In this document: piece after piece, positions 6,989 through 14,401 of the stretch | Numbering within the stretch: the stretch's first letter is position 1 | How the letters are laid out: the number at the start of each line of letters is the position of its first letter | From: UBA4661 sp002405405 | GTDB taxonomy: Bacteria; Bacteroidota; Ignavibacteria; Kapaibacteriales; UBA4661 | NCBI GenBank assembly: GCA_036847245.1 | Contig: DAIUAL010000059.1 | Coordinates: 1-16,729, forward strand | DNA length: 16,729 nucleotides | Direction: 5' to 3' | Notes under the pieces: generated by a model | Seen by the model: the letters and a program-made list of their open reading frames with translations, nothing else | Told to the model about the DNA's origin: nothing | The model's database searches: none | Position numbers and translations under genes: made by a program

Positions 6989-8917
6989 ATGCTGTTACTT
7001 ATTCCTTTTTTGCCATTGCTTGGCTTTGCCATATTAAGTTTCTTTGGCAAACGCCTGCAAAGCGAAATAGTAATCGGTTCCATCGCCACAGCGATGGTTG
7101 CTATACCGTTTGTTATCGCGGGAACGGTGCTATTATCACAAGGTTATCCGCAAACTGTTACAGCATTTCACTGGTTTAAAGCCGGTAGTTTAACGGTTGA
7201 CCTTGCATACTCCTTTGACCAGTTGTCTATTCTTTTTACACTCATCATTACCGGAATCGGCACACTGATTCATGTCTATTCGATTGGTTATATGCATGGT
7301 GATCGGAGTTTCTTTCGATTTTTTGCATATCTCAACCTTTTCATCTTCATGATGCTAAACTTGGTGCTGGCGGATAATTTTGTCGTAACATTTTTGGGTT
7401 GGGAAGGAGTTGGTCTGGCGTCGTACCTTCTAATAGGTTTTTGGTATGAACGTCGCTTTGATGGTGTGGACATTGTGTGGACGGGTGATGCAGCAAAAAA
7501 AGCTTTTGTCATGAATCGTATTGGCGATGTTGGTATGCTCGTGGCAATGTTTTTGGTTTTTCTACATTTCGGTTCCTTACGATATTCAGATGTTAATGCG
7601 GCAGTTGTCGCCGTACCAATCGATGGAACGATCATGACAATTATTGCCTTATGTCTCTTCTTGGGTGCAACTGGTAAGTCGGCACAGCTCCCACTTTATA
7701 CATGGTTGCCCGATGCCATGGCGGGTCCGACACCTGTATCGGCACTCATCCATGCTGCAACTATGGTAACATCGGGTATATTTTTGTTAGCACGTTGTGC
7801 ACCAATTTTTGCGCTATCACCCACAGCTATGAATATTGTTGCCTATATCGGTGTGGCAACTGCTCTTTTTGCTGCAACAATGGGTTTGGTGCAGAACGAT
7901 ATAAAAAAAGTCTTGGCGTACTCTACTGTAAGTCAATTGGGTTTCATGTTTGCTGCTCTCGGTGTTGGTGCAACAACTGCCGCAATTTTTCATGTTACGA
8001 CCCATGCTTTTTTTAAGGCATGCTTATTCTTGGGAGCCGGTTCTGTTATTCATGGTATGCACGAAGAGCAGGATATCCAAAAAATGGGCGGGTTACGCAA
8101 GTATATGCCTGTAACGTATTCAACATTCTTAATTTCATCAATTGCAATCGCGGGAATTTTTCCTTTTAGCGGTTTTTTCTCGAAAGATGAAATTTTGTGG
8201 AATGTTTATGATAAGGGTTCGCCAATTCTTTGGGGTGGATTAGTTCTAGCTGCATTTTGTACAGCGTTCTACATGTTTCGTTTGCTGAATCTTACCTTCG
8301 GTGGTAAAGAGCGGTTCGATGTGTATCACACGAAGCCCCATGAGTCACCTGTAACAATGACCTTTCCTTTAGTCGTACTGTCATTCCTCGCAATGGTTGG
8401 GGGCTTACTCGGTATCCCACATGCTTTGGGACACATTATTCATATTCCGAATGTTCTTGAAGAATTTTTACTTCCTGTGTTGTCGCCGGCAAATCAAATT
8501 CTACATCGAGTACAACCGACAGAAATACACTCGATAGAGTATATTCTGATGCTAGTTTCATTGGGAATAGGACTATTGGGTATTGCAATTGCGTCATCAT
8601 GGTATCGTATTGAGTCTGATTCACCGAAAATATTATCAGAGAAATTTTCGGGTGTTTATCGATTACTTTGGAACAAATACTTTGTTGATGAACTGTATGG
8701 TGGTCTGATTGTACGCCCTCTACAAAAATTATCTTCGACAATTTTTTATCATTCTGTTGATACAATTGGTATTGATGGTTTGGTTAATAGCACTGGTACA
8801 TTAACTGAGATTCTGAGCAGCTTCTTCCGGCGTTTACAAACCGGGATTGTGCAGCGATACGCCTTGTTTATGATGGTTGGTATTGCCCTTACGTTATTGT
8901 GGCTTTTGTTCGCATAA
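6989..8917 (+). CDS. nuoL: NADH-quinone oxidoreductase subunit L (complex I, distal antiporter-like subunit)
   Basis: NuoL is the most distal proton-pumping membrane subunit of complex I. The 642-residue product has many hydrophobic segments and a C-terminal extension of the length expected for the lateral helix and anchor. The key proton-path residues are all present: Glu139 in FLGWEGVGLASYLLIGFWY (135-153), Lys230 in GKSAQLPLYTWLPDAMAGPT (229-248), His335 and His339 in FHVTTHAFFK (334-343), Lys343, and Lys399 in GFFSKDE (395-401). These correspond to Glu144, Lys229, His334, His338, Lys342 and Lys399 of the E. coli protein as I recall them. The ATG at 6989 is preferred to the in-frame TTG at 6983. 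The leader is T-rich without a Shine-Dalgarno sequence. The usual upstream neighbour nuoK is missing. Confidence 0.97.
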   Translation: MLLLIPFLPLLGFAILSFFGKRLQSEIVIGSIATAMVAIPFVIAGTVLLSQGYPQTVTAFHWFKAGSLTVDLAYSFDQLSILFTLIITGIGTLIHVYSIGYMHGDRSFFRFFAYLNLFIFMMLNLVLADNFVVTFLGWEGVGLASYLLIGFWYERRFDGVDIVWTGDAAKKAFVMNRIGDVGMLVAMFLVFLHFGSLRYSDVNAAVVAVPIDGTIMTIIALCLFLGATGKSAQLPLYTWLPDAMAGPTPVSALIHAATMVTSGIFLLARCAPIFALSPTAMNIVAYIGVATALFAATMGLVQNDIKKVLAYSTVSQLGFMFAALGVGATTAAIFHVTTHAFFKACLFLGAGSVIHGMHEEQDIQKMGGLRKYMPVTYSTFLISSIAIAGIFPFSGFFSKDEILWNVYDKGSPILWGGLVLAAFCTAFYMFRLLNLTFGGKERFDVYHTKPHESPVTMTFPLVVLSFLAMVGGLLGIPHALGHIIHIPNVLEEFLLPVLSPANQILHRVQPTEIHSIEYILMLVSLGIGLLGIAIASSWYRIESDSPKILSEKFSGVYRLLWNKYFVDELYGGLIVRPLQKLSSTIFYHSVDTIGIDGLVNSTGTLTEILSSFFRRLQTGIVQRYALFMMVGIALTLLWLLFA

Positions 8918-9005
8918 TCTGCGGAATAATCGTTGAAGGTAGTTAGTTCTACGTATGTCTTACTCTTCATTCGTGTAGTATTTTTTTCATATTCAACCGA
9001 CCTCA

Positions 9006-10607
9006 ATGCACTTGATTTTACTACTGACACTCCTGACACCATTGTTGTGTGCTACTATCCTTGGATTCATTGATCGCAAAGAAGCTTCTGTTTTGAAGTA
9101 TACTGCATTGATAGGATCATGTTTTAGTTTGGTGTTGGCATTCATTGCATATGCCTCCTTTGACTCAAGTAGTCATGTGATTCAATTTGCTTTGAATCTG
9201 GCATGGATGAAGCAGTATGATATTGGCTTTCGTATAGGTGCAGACGGATTAGGCATTGTGATGTTGATGATTTCTGCCGGTATGATGCCTATTATTTTGC
9301 TATCCGCATTCCGCACTATCCTTAACCGCGAAAAGGAATTTTACATTCTTATGATGGTATTGCAGTTTGGTATGTTCGGAATCGTTTTGTCGCTTGATCT
9401 CGTGTTATTTTATGTGTTCTTTGAGTTAATCTTGATACCTCTATATTTCTTAATTGGAATGTGGGGAGGCGTGGGGCGCATTCGTGCAGCGACGAAATTT
9501 TTTATTTATACGATGGTTGGCTCGCTGGCTATGTTGATTGGTATTATATGGCTTGGAATGATTGCAAAAGAAACATTGGGCACATTCTCCGCCGACCTAT
9601 TGAAGCTCCGTGTTATTGCTCCTTCGCTTAGTATTCAGTTACAGTCGTGGCTTTTTGTCGCATTCGGGTTAGCATTTGCCATTAAAGTACCCTTAGTTCC
9701 ATTCCATACATGGTTACCGGAAACATATACTGAAGCACCACTGCCGGTTACACTGACACTTGCCGGTATGGTTTTCAAACTTGGGCTGTTCGGTTTTATT
9801 CGTTATGGCATTGATCTTTTCCCAAGTGCCTCTGCATATTTTGCTCCACTGGTCGCAACACTTGCCGTGATCGGCATCATTTACGGCGCATTATTGGCAT
9901 TAGCGCAAACTGATATGAAGAAATTAGTTGCGTATTCCGTGATTAGTCACAAAGGTTTTATTGTGTTGGGATTATTCTCTTTGACTGCAGAAGGTTTACA
10001 AGGGGGTATGGTTCAAATTGTGAATAATGGGATTGCTACCGTTGCGTTATTCTTGTGCGTTGGAATACTATATGATCGGCGCAAAACATATGAGATTGCA
10101 GAGTTTGGTGGCGCGGCTACTTTGATGCCAATACTAGCTGTGATCATGGGTATTGCTTCTTTTGCTTCTGCTGCACTACCCGGACTAAATGGATTTGTTG
10201 GGGAGTTTTTATCTCTAACGGGAGCATTTCGTTCAGGATTTTTGAATTCATGGAGTTATGCTATTCTTGGTGCAACTGGGGCGGTCCTATCAGCCGCTTA
10301 TTCGTTGAAATTGTATAATGGTGTCATGTTCGGTGCACGGGAAAATTCCCGAAATGATATGTTGTCAGATCTACGACCCTTTGAGTTGGTACAGCTTATT
10401 CCTCTGATGATATTAATTCTTTTGTTAGGTTTCTTCCCGCATTATGTTATGAGCAAGACGGATGCCTTCTCGCGTGCGCTTGCCGGTTCTCTTGAGATCC
10501 GTGCAATTGGTACATCGCAGTACACGAATGATGTTCGGCAGCGTGAGGCGGATTTACGATCGTCGCAAGCGGGGGTGCCGAAACAAGAGTCTGCGCCGAT
10601 CCACTAG
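9006..10607 (+). CDS. nuoM: NADH-quinone oxidoreductase subunit M (complex I, middle antiporter-like subunit), divergent
   Basis: The 533-residue polytopic membrane protein is the central pumping subunit of complex I, placed 88 bases after nuoL. Core residues are kept: Glu140 in FYVFFELILIPLYFLIGMWG (135-154), Lys227 in FAIKVPLVPFHTWLPE (224-239), Lys258 in the following helix and LPGLNGFVGEF (391-401). Several usually conserved spots differ: the loop after HTWLP reads ETYTEAPLP rather than the common DAHxEAP, SHKGF (314-318) has Lys where a hydrophobic residue is usual, and NNG (340-342) has Asn where many homologues have His. A hydrophilic, charged tail of roughly 35-50 residues follows the last membrane helix. 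The ATG at 9006 begins a normal hydrophobic N-terminus. No Shine-Dalgarno sequence is seen. The order L-M-N supports NuoM over a related Mrp-type antiporter subunit. Confidence 0.93.
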   Translation: MHLILLLTLLTPLLCATILGFIDRKEASVLKYTALIGSCFSLVLAFIAYASFDSSSHVIQFALNLAWMKQYDIGFRIGADGLGIVMLMISAGMMPIILLSAFRTILNREKEFYILMMVLQFGMFGIVLSLDLVLFYVFFELILIPLYFLIGMWGGVGRIRAATKFFIYTMVGSLAMLIGIIWLGMIAKETLGTFSADLLKLRVIAPSLSIQLQSWLFVAFGLAFAIKVPLVPFHTWLPETYTEAPLPVTLTLAGMVFKLGLFGFIRYGIDLFPSASAYFAPLVATLAVIGIIYGALLALAQTDMKKLVAYSVISHKGFIVLGLFSLTAEGLQGGMVQIVNNGIATVALFLCVGILYDRRKTYEIAEFGGAATLMPILAVIMGIASFASAALPGLNGFVGEFLSLTGAFRSGFLNSWSYAILGATGAVLSAAYSLKLYNGVMFGARENSRNDMLSDLRPFELVQLIPLMILILLLGFFPHYVMSKTDAFSRALAGSLEIRAIGTSQYTNDVRQREADLRSSQAGVPKQESAPIH

Positions 10608-10632
10608 AGGGGCGCGTCTGCAATCAGCAGAC
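10589..10632 (+). other. Stacked or alternative hairpins at the nuoM-nuoN junction
   Basis: GCGCC (10593-10597) can pair with GGCGC (10611-10615), and the directly adjacent GTCTGC (10616-10621) pairs with GCAGAC (10627-10632) around a 5-base loop. A second GTCTGC at 10589-10594 offers GCAGAC an alternative partner that would break the first stem. No T-tract follows, so this is not a terminator. The structure spans the nuoM stop codon and ends about 40 bases before the nuoN ribosome-binding site. It may act in RNA processing or coupling between the two genes, or be incidental. Confidence 0.4.
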
Positions 10633-10671
10633 ACTAAACAATGATATTTTACTGCTAACGATAACCTTGAT

Positions 10672-10682
10672 GAGGAGTTTTC
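10672..10682 (+). promoter_or_regulatory. Strong Shine-Dalgarno sequence of nuoN
   Basis: GAGGAG at 10672-10677, 5 bases before the nuoN ATG, is a near-ideal ribosome-binding site. It fixes the nuoN start. It stands out because almost every other gene in the window lacks one. Confidence 0.8.
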
Positions 10683-12125
10683 ATGTCTGCTTTAGACTTT
10701 CTTTATACGCTTCCGTTGTTGCTCATTTCGATTGTTGCGCTATGTGCTATGCTTGTGGATGCTTTTGGTGAAGCAAATAAGCGAATGGTAGCTGTATTTT
10801 CAGCAATTGGGTTGGGTTTAGTGATGACTGCAGCAATTGTTCTTTTTCCAGTACGCAAGGTTGTTTTCAATGGTATGATCCAAACTGGTGGCTATGCGTC
10901 GTTCTTTGATATTCTTTTTTGTGGTGCGGGTATATTGACAATTTTAACCGGTCGATCATACCTTTCGAAGTATGACATGGAAAAAGGAGAATTTTATACG
11001 CTGATCCTTTTTGCTGTTAGTGGCATGATGCTCATGGCACATTCGAATCATTTGTTGATAACATTCATTGGTGTCGAGGTGATGTCAATACCATTCTATG
11101 TCATGGCGGCGTTCATCCGAAACCAAAGATTATCGATTGAAGCAGGTATGAAATACTTTTTATTAGGTGCATTTTCTACCGGCTTTCTTCTGTATGGTAT
11201 TGCATTGGTATTTGGGTCGGCGGGTGGAACATTGCATTACGAACAGATTCGCTCGGCGGTATCTAATCCTGAATTCCCACAATTGATGCTAATTGGGAGT
11301 GCGCTTATTCTTGTCGGATTATGTTTCAAAATTGCGGCATTTCCTTTTCATGCATGGGCACCAGATGTCTATCAAGGAGCGCCAACAACTGTAACCGGTT
11401 TTATGAGTACAGCAGGAAAAGCTGCAGCATTATCTGCAATGATTCCGCTTGCTATTGTTTTTATGCCAATGAATGGTACGCTCGAATCTGGCAAACTTCG
11501 TATGGTGCTTATAGTTGTTGCGGTAGCATCTATGCTGTTTGGAAATATCGTTGCTCTGAGTCAAAAAAATATCAAGCGTATGTTGGCATATTCGTCAATT
11601 GCTCATGCAGGGTATATGCTTATCGGGATTATTGTTCCGGTAACGACGAACAGTGGTACGCAAGGTATCCTTTTCTATGTTGCATCGTACTTGTGTATGC
11701 AAATGGGTGCCTTTGTCATTCTTTCTTTGCTTGAAAAAGAATATGGAGAACATTTGACATTTGATGATCTGCGGGGACTGAGCAAAACGCATCCTGTTCT
11801 AGCAATGCTCATGAGTATATTTATGCTTTCGCTTGCAGGTATTCCACCATTTGCAGGCTTCTTTGGTAAATATTTCATCTTTATGGCTGCAATCGAGTCG
11901 GGTATGATATGGCTTGCAGTTGTTGGAATTATTGCTTCCTTGGTATCGGTGGCATTTTACCTTGCGCCTATTATTGCAATGTATTTCCGTCCTGTAGAAG
12001 ATGGGCGGGAAGCAACTGCTTCCGAACTTGGATTGTCTGGTGTTGCCCTTCTTGTGACAGTTGGTGGTGTCATCCTTCTTGGTTTGGTGCCATCACTCCT
12101 GCTCGGTGTGCTCCAACGAATATAG
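10683..12125 (+). CDS. nuoN: NADH-quinone oxidoreductase subunit N (complex I, proximal antiporter-like subunit)
   Basis: NuoN is the third antiporter-like membrane subunit of complex I, lying nearest the quinone module. The 480-residue polytopic product shows the paired charged residues of the proton path: Glu132 in FIGVEVMSIPFYVMAAF (128-144), Lys216 in GLCFKIAAFPFHAWAPDVYQ (212-231) and Lys246 in STAGKAA. The segments GAPTTVTGFMS (232-242), SQKNIKRMLAYSSIAHAGYM and LAGIPPFAGFFGKY are typical NuoN signatures. The protein ends in a final membrane helix and the short tail LLGVLQRI. It follows nuoM after 75 bases that contain hairpins and a strong Shine-Dalgarno sequence. It closes the nuoLMN unit, which ends in an intrinsic terminator 25 bases beyond the stop. 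Confidence 0.96.
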   Translation: MSALDFLYTLPLLLISIVALCAMLVDAFGEANKRMVAVFSAIGLGLVMTAAIVLFPVRKVVFNGMIQTGGYASFFDILFCGAGILTILTGRSYLSKYDMEKGEFYTLILFAVSGMMLMAHSNHLLITFIGVEVMSIPFYVMAAFIRNQRLSIEAGMKYFLLGAFSTGFLLYGIALVFGSAGGTLHYEQIRSAVSNPEFPQLMLIGSALILVGLCFKIAAFPFHAWAPDVYQGAPTTVTGFMSTAGKAAALSAMIPLAIVFMPMNGTLESGKLRMVLIVVAVASMLFGNIVALSQKNIKRMLAYSSIAHAGYMLIGIIVPVTTNSGTQGILFYVASYLCMQMGAFVILSLLEKEYGEHLTFDDLRGLSKTHPVLAMLMSIFMLSLAGIPPFAGFFGKYFIFMAAIESGMIWLAVVGIIASLVSVAFYLAPIIAMYFRPVEDGREATASELGLSGVALLVTVGGVILLGLVPSLLLGVLQRI

Positions 12126-12149
12126 ATCATGTAGTACATCTATATCTAT

Positions 12150-12180
12150 ACACCCTGCATACAACAGGGTGTTTTTGTTT
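12150..12180 (+). terminator. Rho-independent terminator after nuoN
   Basis: The 8-bp perfect stem ACACCCTG (12150-12157) / CAGGGTGT (12165-12172), with a 7-base loop, is followed by TTTTTGTTT. It cleanly separates nuoLMN from the peptidase gene. Confidence 0.92.
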
Positions 12181-12250
12181 AAGCTGTAAAGATTCCCAAA
12201 CGTATTTGCATCATATACCTTTTTCATTTCTTACACTTCATCTGAGTTTT
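12181..12250 (+). promoter_or_regulatory. Leader of the S9 peptidase gene
   Basis: The region after the nuoN terminator must hold the peptidase promoter. CGTATTTGCATC at 12201-12212 keeps the TTTG half of the -7 element, with a TTTG (12174-12177) 23 bases before the 8-mer CGTATTTG, but the TA half does not match. The last 40 bases are T/C-rich (CATTTCTTACACTTCATC) and lack a Shine-Dalgarno sequence. Confidence 0.25.
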
Positions 12251-14317
12251 ATGAAATCATTTCTTCACTCTATGGCACTAGGTATATGCCTGATGCTTTT
12301 TTCTGTCACTGCTGTATATAGCCAACGAGCTATGACGGTAGATGATATGTTTCGTTTTCGGCGTGTGAACGATGTGCAGATTTCTCCCGATGGAACTATG
12401 CTCGCTATTGTTATTGGTGATGTCCTGTTCCAAGATAATCGTGTTGTCAGCCATGTGTGGCTGATGCCGGCAAATGGGGGAACTATGCGCCAACTAACGC
12501 AAGGACCTCGCTCATGTACCAATCCGCGTTGGTCACCGGACAGTAAAACAATTTCATATCTCAGTACGAAAGCGGGCGAGAGCCAAGTCTTTATCAATAA
12601 TATTGATGGTACTAATGAACGACAAGTAACCTTCATTGCTACAGGTGCTGACGATCAACTCTTTTCGCCAGATGGAACAAAAATTTCTTTTGTTTCCTCA
12701 GTATATCCTGAATTTTCTACGATTGCATATCCCGAAGCGGACCGATTAAATCAAGAAAAGGATGCAGTATTGAACGCAAGTAAAACAAAAGGAAAAGTTT
12801 TTACACAACTGTTGTACCGGCATTGGAATACATGGACTGATTTTAAGCGGCGGCACATTTTTGTACAGGCTTTGCCGGTAAATGGTTCGAAGCCACTTCC
12901 ACGCAATCTTACGCCCGGTGACCGTGATGCTGTGCCGAATTCTTCGACATTCCAAGCAGGTAATGATTATGCATGGTCGCCCGATGGAAGAGAAATTGCC
13001 TACACAGCTACCCCAACGCCTACACGCGAGGAAGCATGGAGTACGAATCATGATATTATGGTTGTCAATGTTGAAACAGGAATCAAAGCACAAATCACTG
13101 CACATCTTGGTGCAGATGCTACACCAATTTTTTCACCTGATGGCAAGTACATTGCTTACCGTTCGCAAAAACGGGCGGGATTTGAAGGTGATAAATGGGA
13201 TATTCTTTTGCATGATCGGGCAACAAAAAAAGTCACTAATCTGACAGAAAAATGGGATTACTCTGCGAATGAGATTCAATGGTTTGCTGATAGTCAATCA
13301 ATTCTTACATCAGTCGATAACAAAGGGAATCACACCTTGCATAGTATCGGACTTGATCGTACTGTAACTACGCTTACAACGCATGGATCTGTAGGTGCAT
13401 TTAGCTTAGCACATAATGGTGTTGTCGCTTTGACGCAATCATCGATTAACCGAGCTCCGGAAGTGTTTACCGTAATGAAAGCCGGTGCTCCACTAAATAG
13501 GATAACATCAGTTAATCATGAGCTGTATGCAGGATTACGGATGAGCGAACCTGAAAGTATATGGTACAAAGGGGATAAGCAGATGGTGCAGGGATGGTTG
13601 ATTCGTCCACCAAACTTTGATGCCAATAAAAAATATCCTATGGTAGTCTTGATACACGGAGGACCTCAATCTGCATTTAACAATGCTTGGTCTGTACGTT
13701 GGAACTATCAAATGTGGGCTGCGCAGGGGTATGTCATTTTCGCCCCGAATCCAACAGGAAGTACAGGATTCGGACAGAAATTTACTGACGCAATTTCCGG
13801 TGATTGGGGCGGTGCGCCGTATCGTGATATTATGAAAGGGGTTGATTTCGTGTTAGCAAAGAATACCTTTATTGATAAAGAGCGTGTGGCAGCAGCAGGG
13901 GCATCGTATGGCGGATATATGGTGAATTGGATTGCAACGCAGACAAAACGATTTAAGACATTAATTACTCATTGTGGCGTGTATAATTTTACGTCGATGG
14001 CTACAACAACCGAAGAAGTGTGGTTTAATGAATGGGATTTTAAGGGAATGCCATGGGAACGTACCGATTATGAAAAATTCTCTCCGCACCGATATGGAAA
14101 AAACATCAGTACACCAATGTTGGTGATTCATAATGAGCTTGATTTCCGTGTACCGCTTAGCGAAGGGATGCAACTATTTACGACGCTACAACGACGGAAT
14201 ATCCCCTCGAAGTTGTTGTATTTCCCGGATGAAGGACACTGGGTCCTTAAGCCGCAGAATAGTGAACTGTGGCACCAAACTGTTTTTCAGTGGCTTGCGG
14301 ACTATTTGAAAAAGTAG
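12251..14317 (+). CDS. Secreted S9-family (prolyl oligopeptidase-type) serine peptidase
   Basis: The 688-residue protein has an N-terminal signal peptide (MKSFLHSMALGICLMLFSV, likely cleaved near AVYS|Q at residue 24), so it acts in the periplasm or outside. Residues about 35-430 form a beta-propeller with repeated SPDG/SPDS turns (45-48, 95-98, 139-142, 243-246, 295-298). The C-terminal alpha/beta-hydrolase domain has LIHGGPQSAFNNAW (467-480), the nucleophile Ser552 in GASYGGYM (550-557), Asp631 in NELDFRVP and His663 in DEGHW, a complete triad. It resembles S9C acylaminoacyl-peptidase/DPP-like enzymes that release dipeptides or acyl-amino acids; exact specificity is not readable. No type IX secretion C-terminal domain is seen. 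The frame is open upstream to 11909, but that part runs back across the terminator into nuoN and is rejected. Confidence 0.93.
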   Translation: MKSFLHSMALGICLMLFSVTAVYSQRAMTVDDMFRFRRVNDVQISPDGTMLAIVIGDVLFQDNRVVSHVWLMPANGGTMRQLTQGPRSCTNPRWSPDSKTISYLSTKAGESQVFINNIDGTNERQVTFIATGADDQLFSPDGTKISFVSSVYPEFSTIAYPEADRLNQEKDAVLNASKTKGKVFTQLLYRHWNTWTDFKRRHIFVQALPVNGSKPLPRNLTPGDRDAVPNSSTFQAGNDYAWSPDGREIAYTATPTPTREEAWSTNHDIMVVNVETGIKAQITAHLGADATPIFSPDGKYIAYRSQKRAGFEGDKWDILLHDRATKKVTNLTEKWDYSANEIQWFADSQSILTSVDNKGNHTLHSIGLDRTVTTLTTHGSVGAFSLAHNGVVALTQSSINRAPEVFTVMKAGAPLNRITSVNHELYAGLRMSEPESIWYKGDKQMVQGWLIRPPNFDANKKYPMVVLIHGGPQSAFNNAWSVRWNYQMWAAQGYVIFAPNPTGSTGFGQKFTDAISGDWGGAPYRDIMKGVDFVLAKNTFIDKERVAAAGASYGGYMVNWIATQTKRFKTLITHCGVYNFTSMATTTEEVWFNEWDFKGMPWERTDYEKFSPHRYGKNISTPMLVIHNELDFRVPLSEGMQLFTTLQRRNIPSKLLYFPDEGHWVLKPQNSELWHQTVFQWLADYLKK

Positions 14318-14344
14318 CATCACTGTAGTCTGTAAGTGTATGAA

Positions 14345-14375
14345 AAGAGGCAAAGGATACATTCCTTTGCCTCTT
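14345..14375. terminator. Bidirectional terminator between the converging peptidase genes
   Basis: A 13-bp perfect stem (14345-14357 with 14363-14375; AAGAGGCAAAGGA / TCCTTTGCCTCTT) has a 5-base loop. Its left flank gives TTTT on the minus strand and its right flank gives TTGTATTTG on the plus strand. It lies between the S9 peptidase stop (14317) and the aminopeptidase stop (14402) and could end both transcripts. Confidence 0.85.
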
Positions 14376-14401
14376 GTATTTGCTAGGTTTGGAGAAGTTA
14401 A

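Noticed and set aside
8436..8765. 109-codon minus-strand frame inside nuoL
   Set aside because: It is antisense to a well-conserved coding region, with no start signal and no plausible protein features. Similar antisense frames in the other genes were rejected for the same reason.
11909..12250. Open frame extending the S9 peptidase upstream by 114 codons
   Set aside because: The extension is the Cys/Trp-rich out-of-frame reading of nuoN, crosses the nuoN terminator, and would bury the clear signal peptide that begins at the ATG at 12251.
5969..14317. Idea that the amidotransferase, nuoLMN and the S9 peptidase form one new system
   Set aside because: A strong terminator separates nuoN from the peptidase, each protein fits a common housekeeping family, and nothing in the sequence links their functions.
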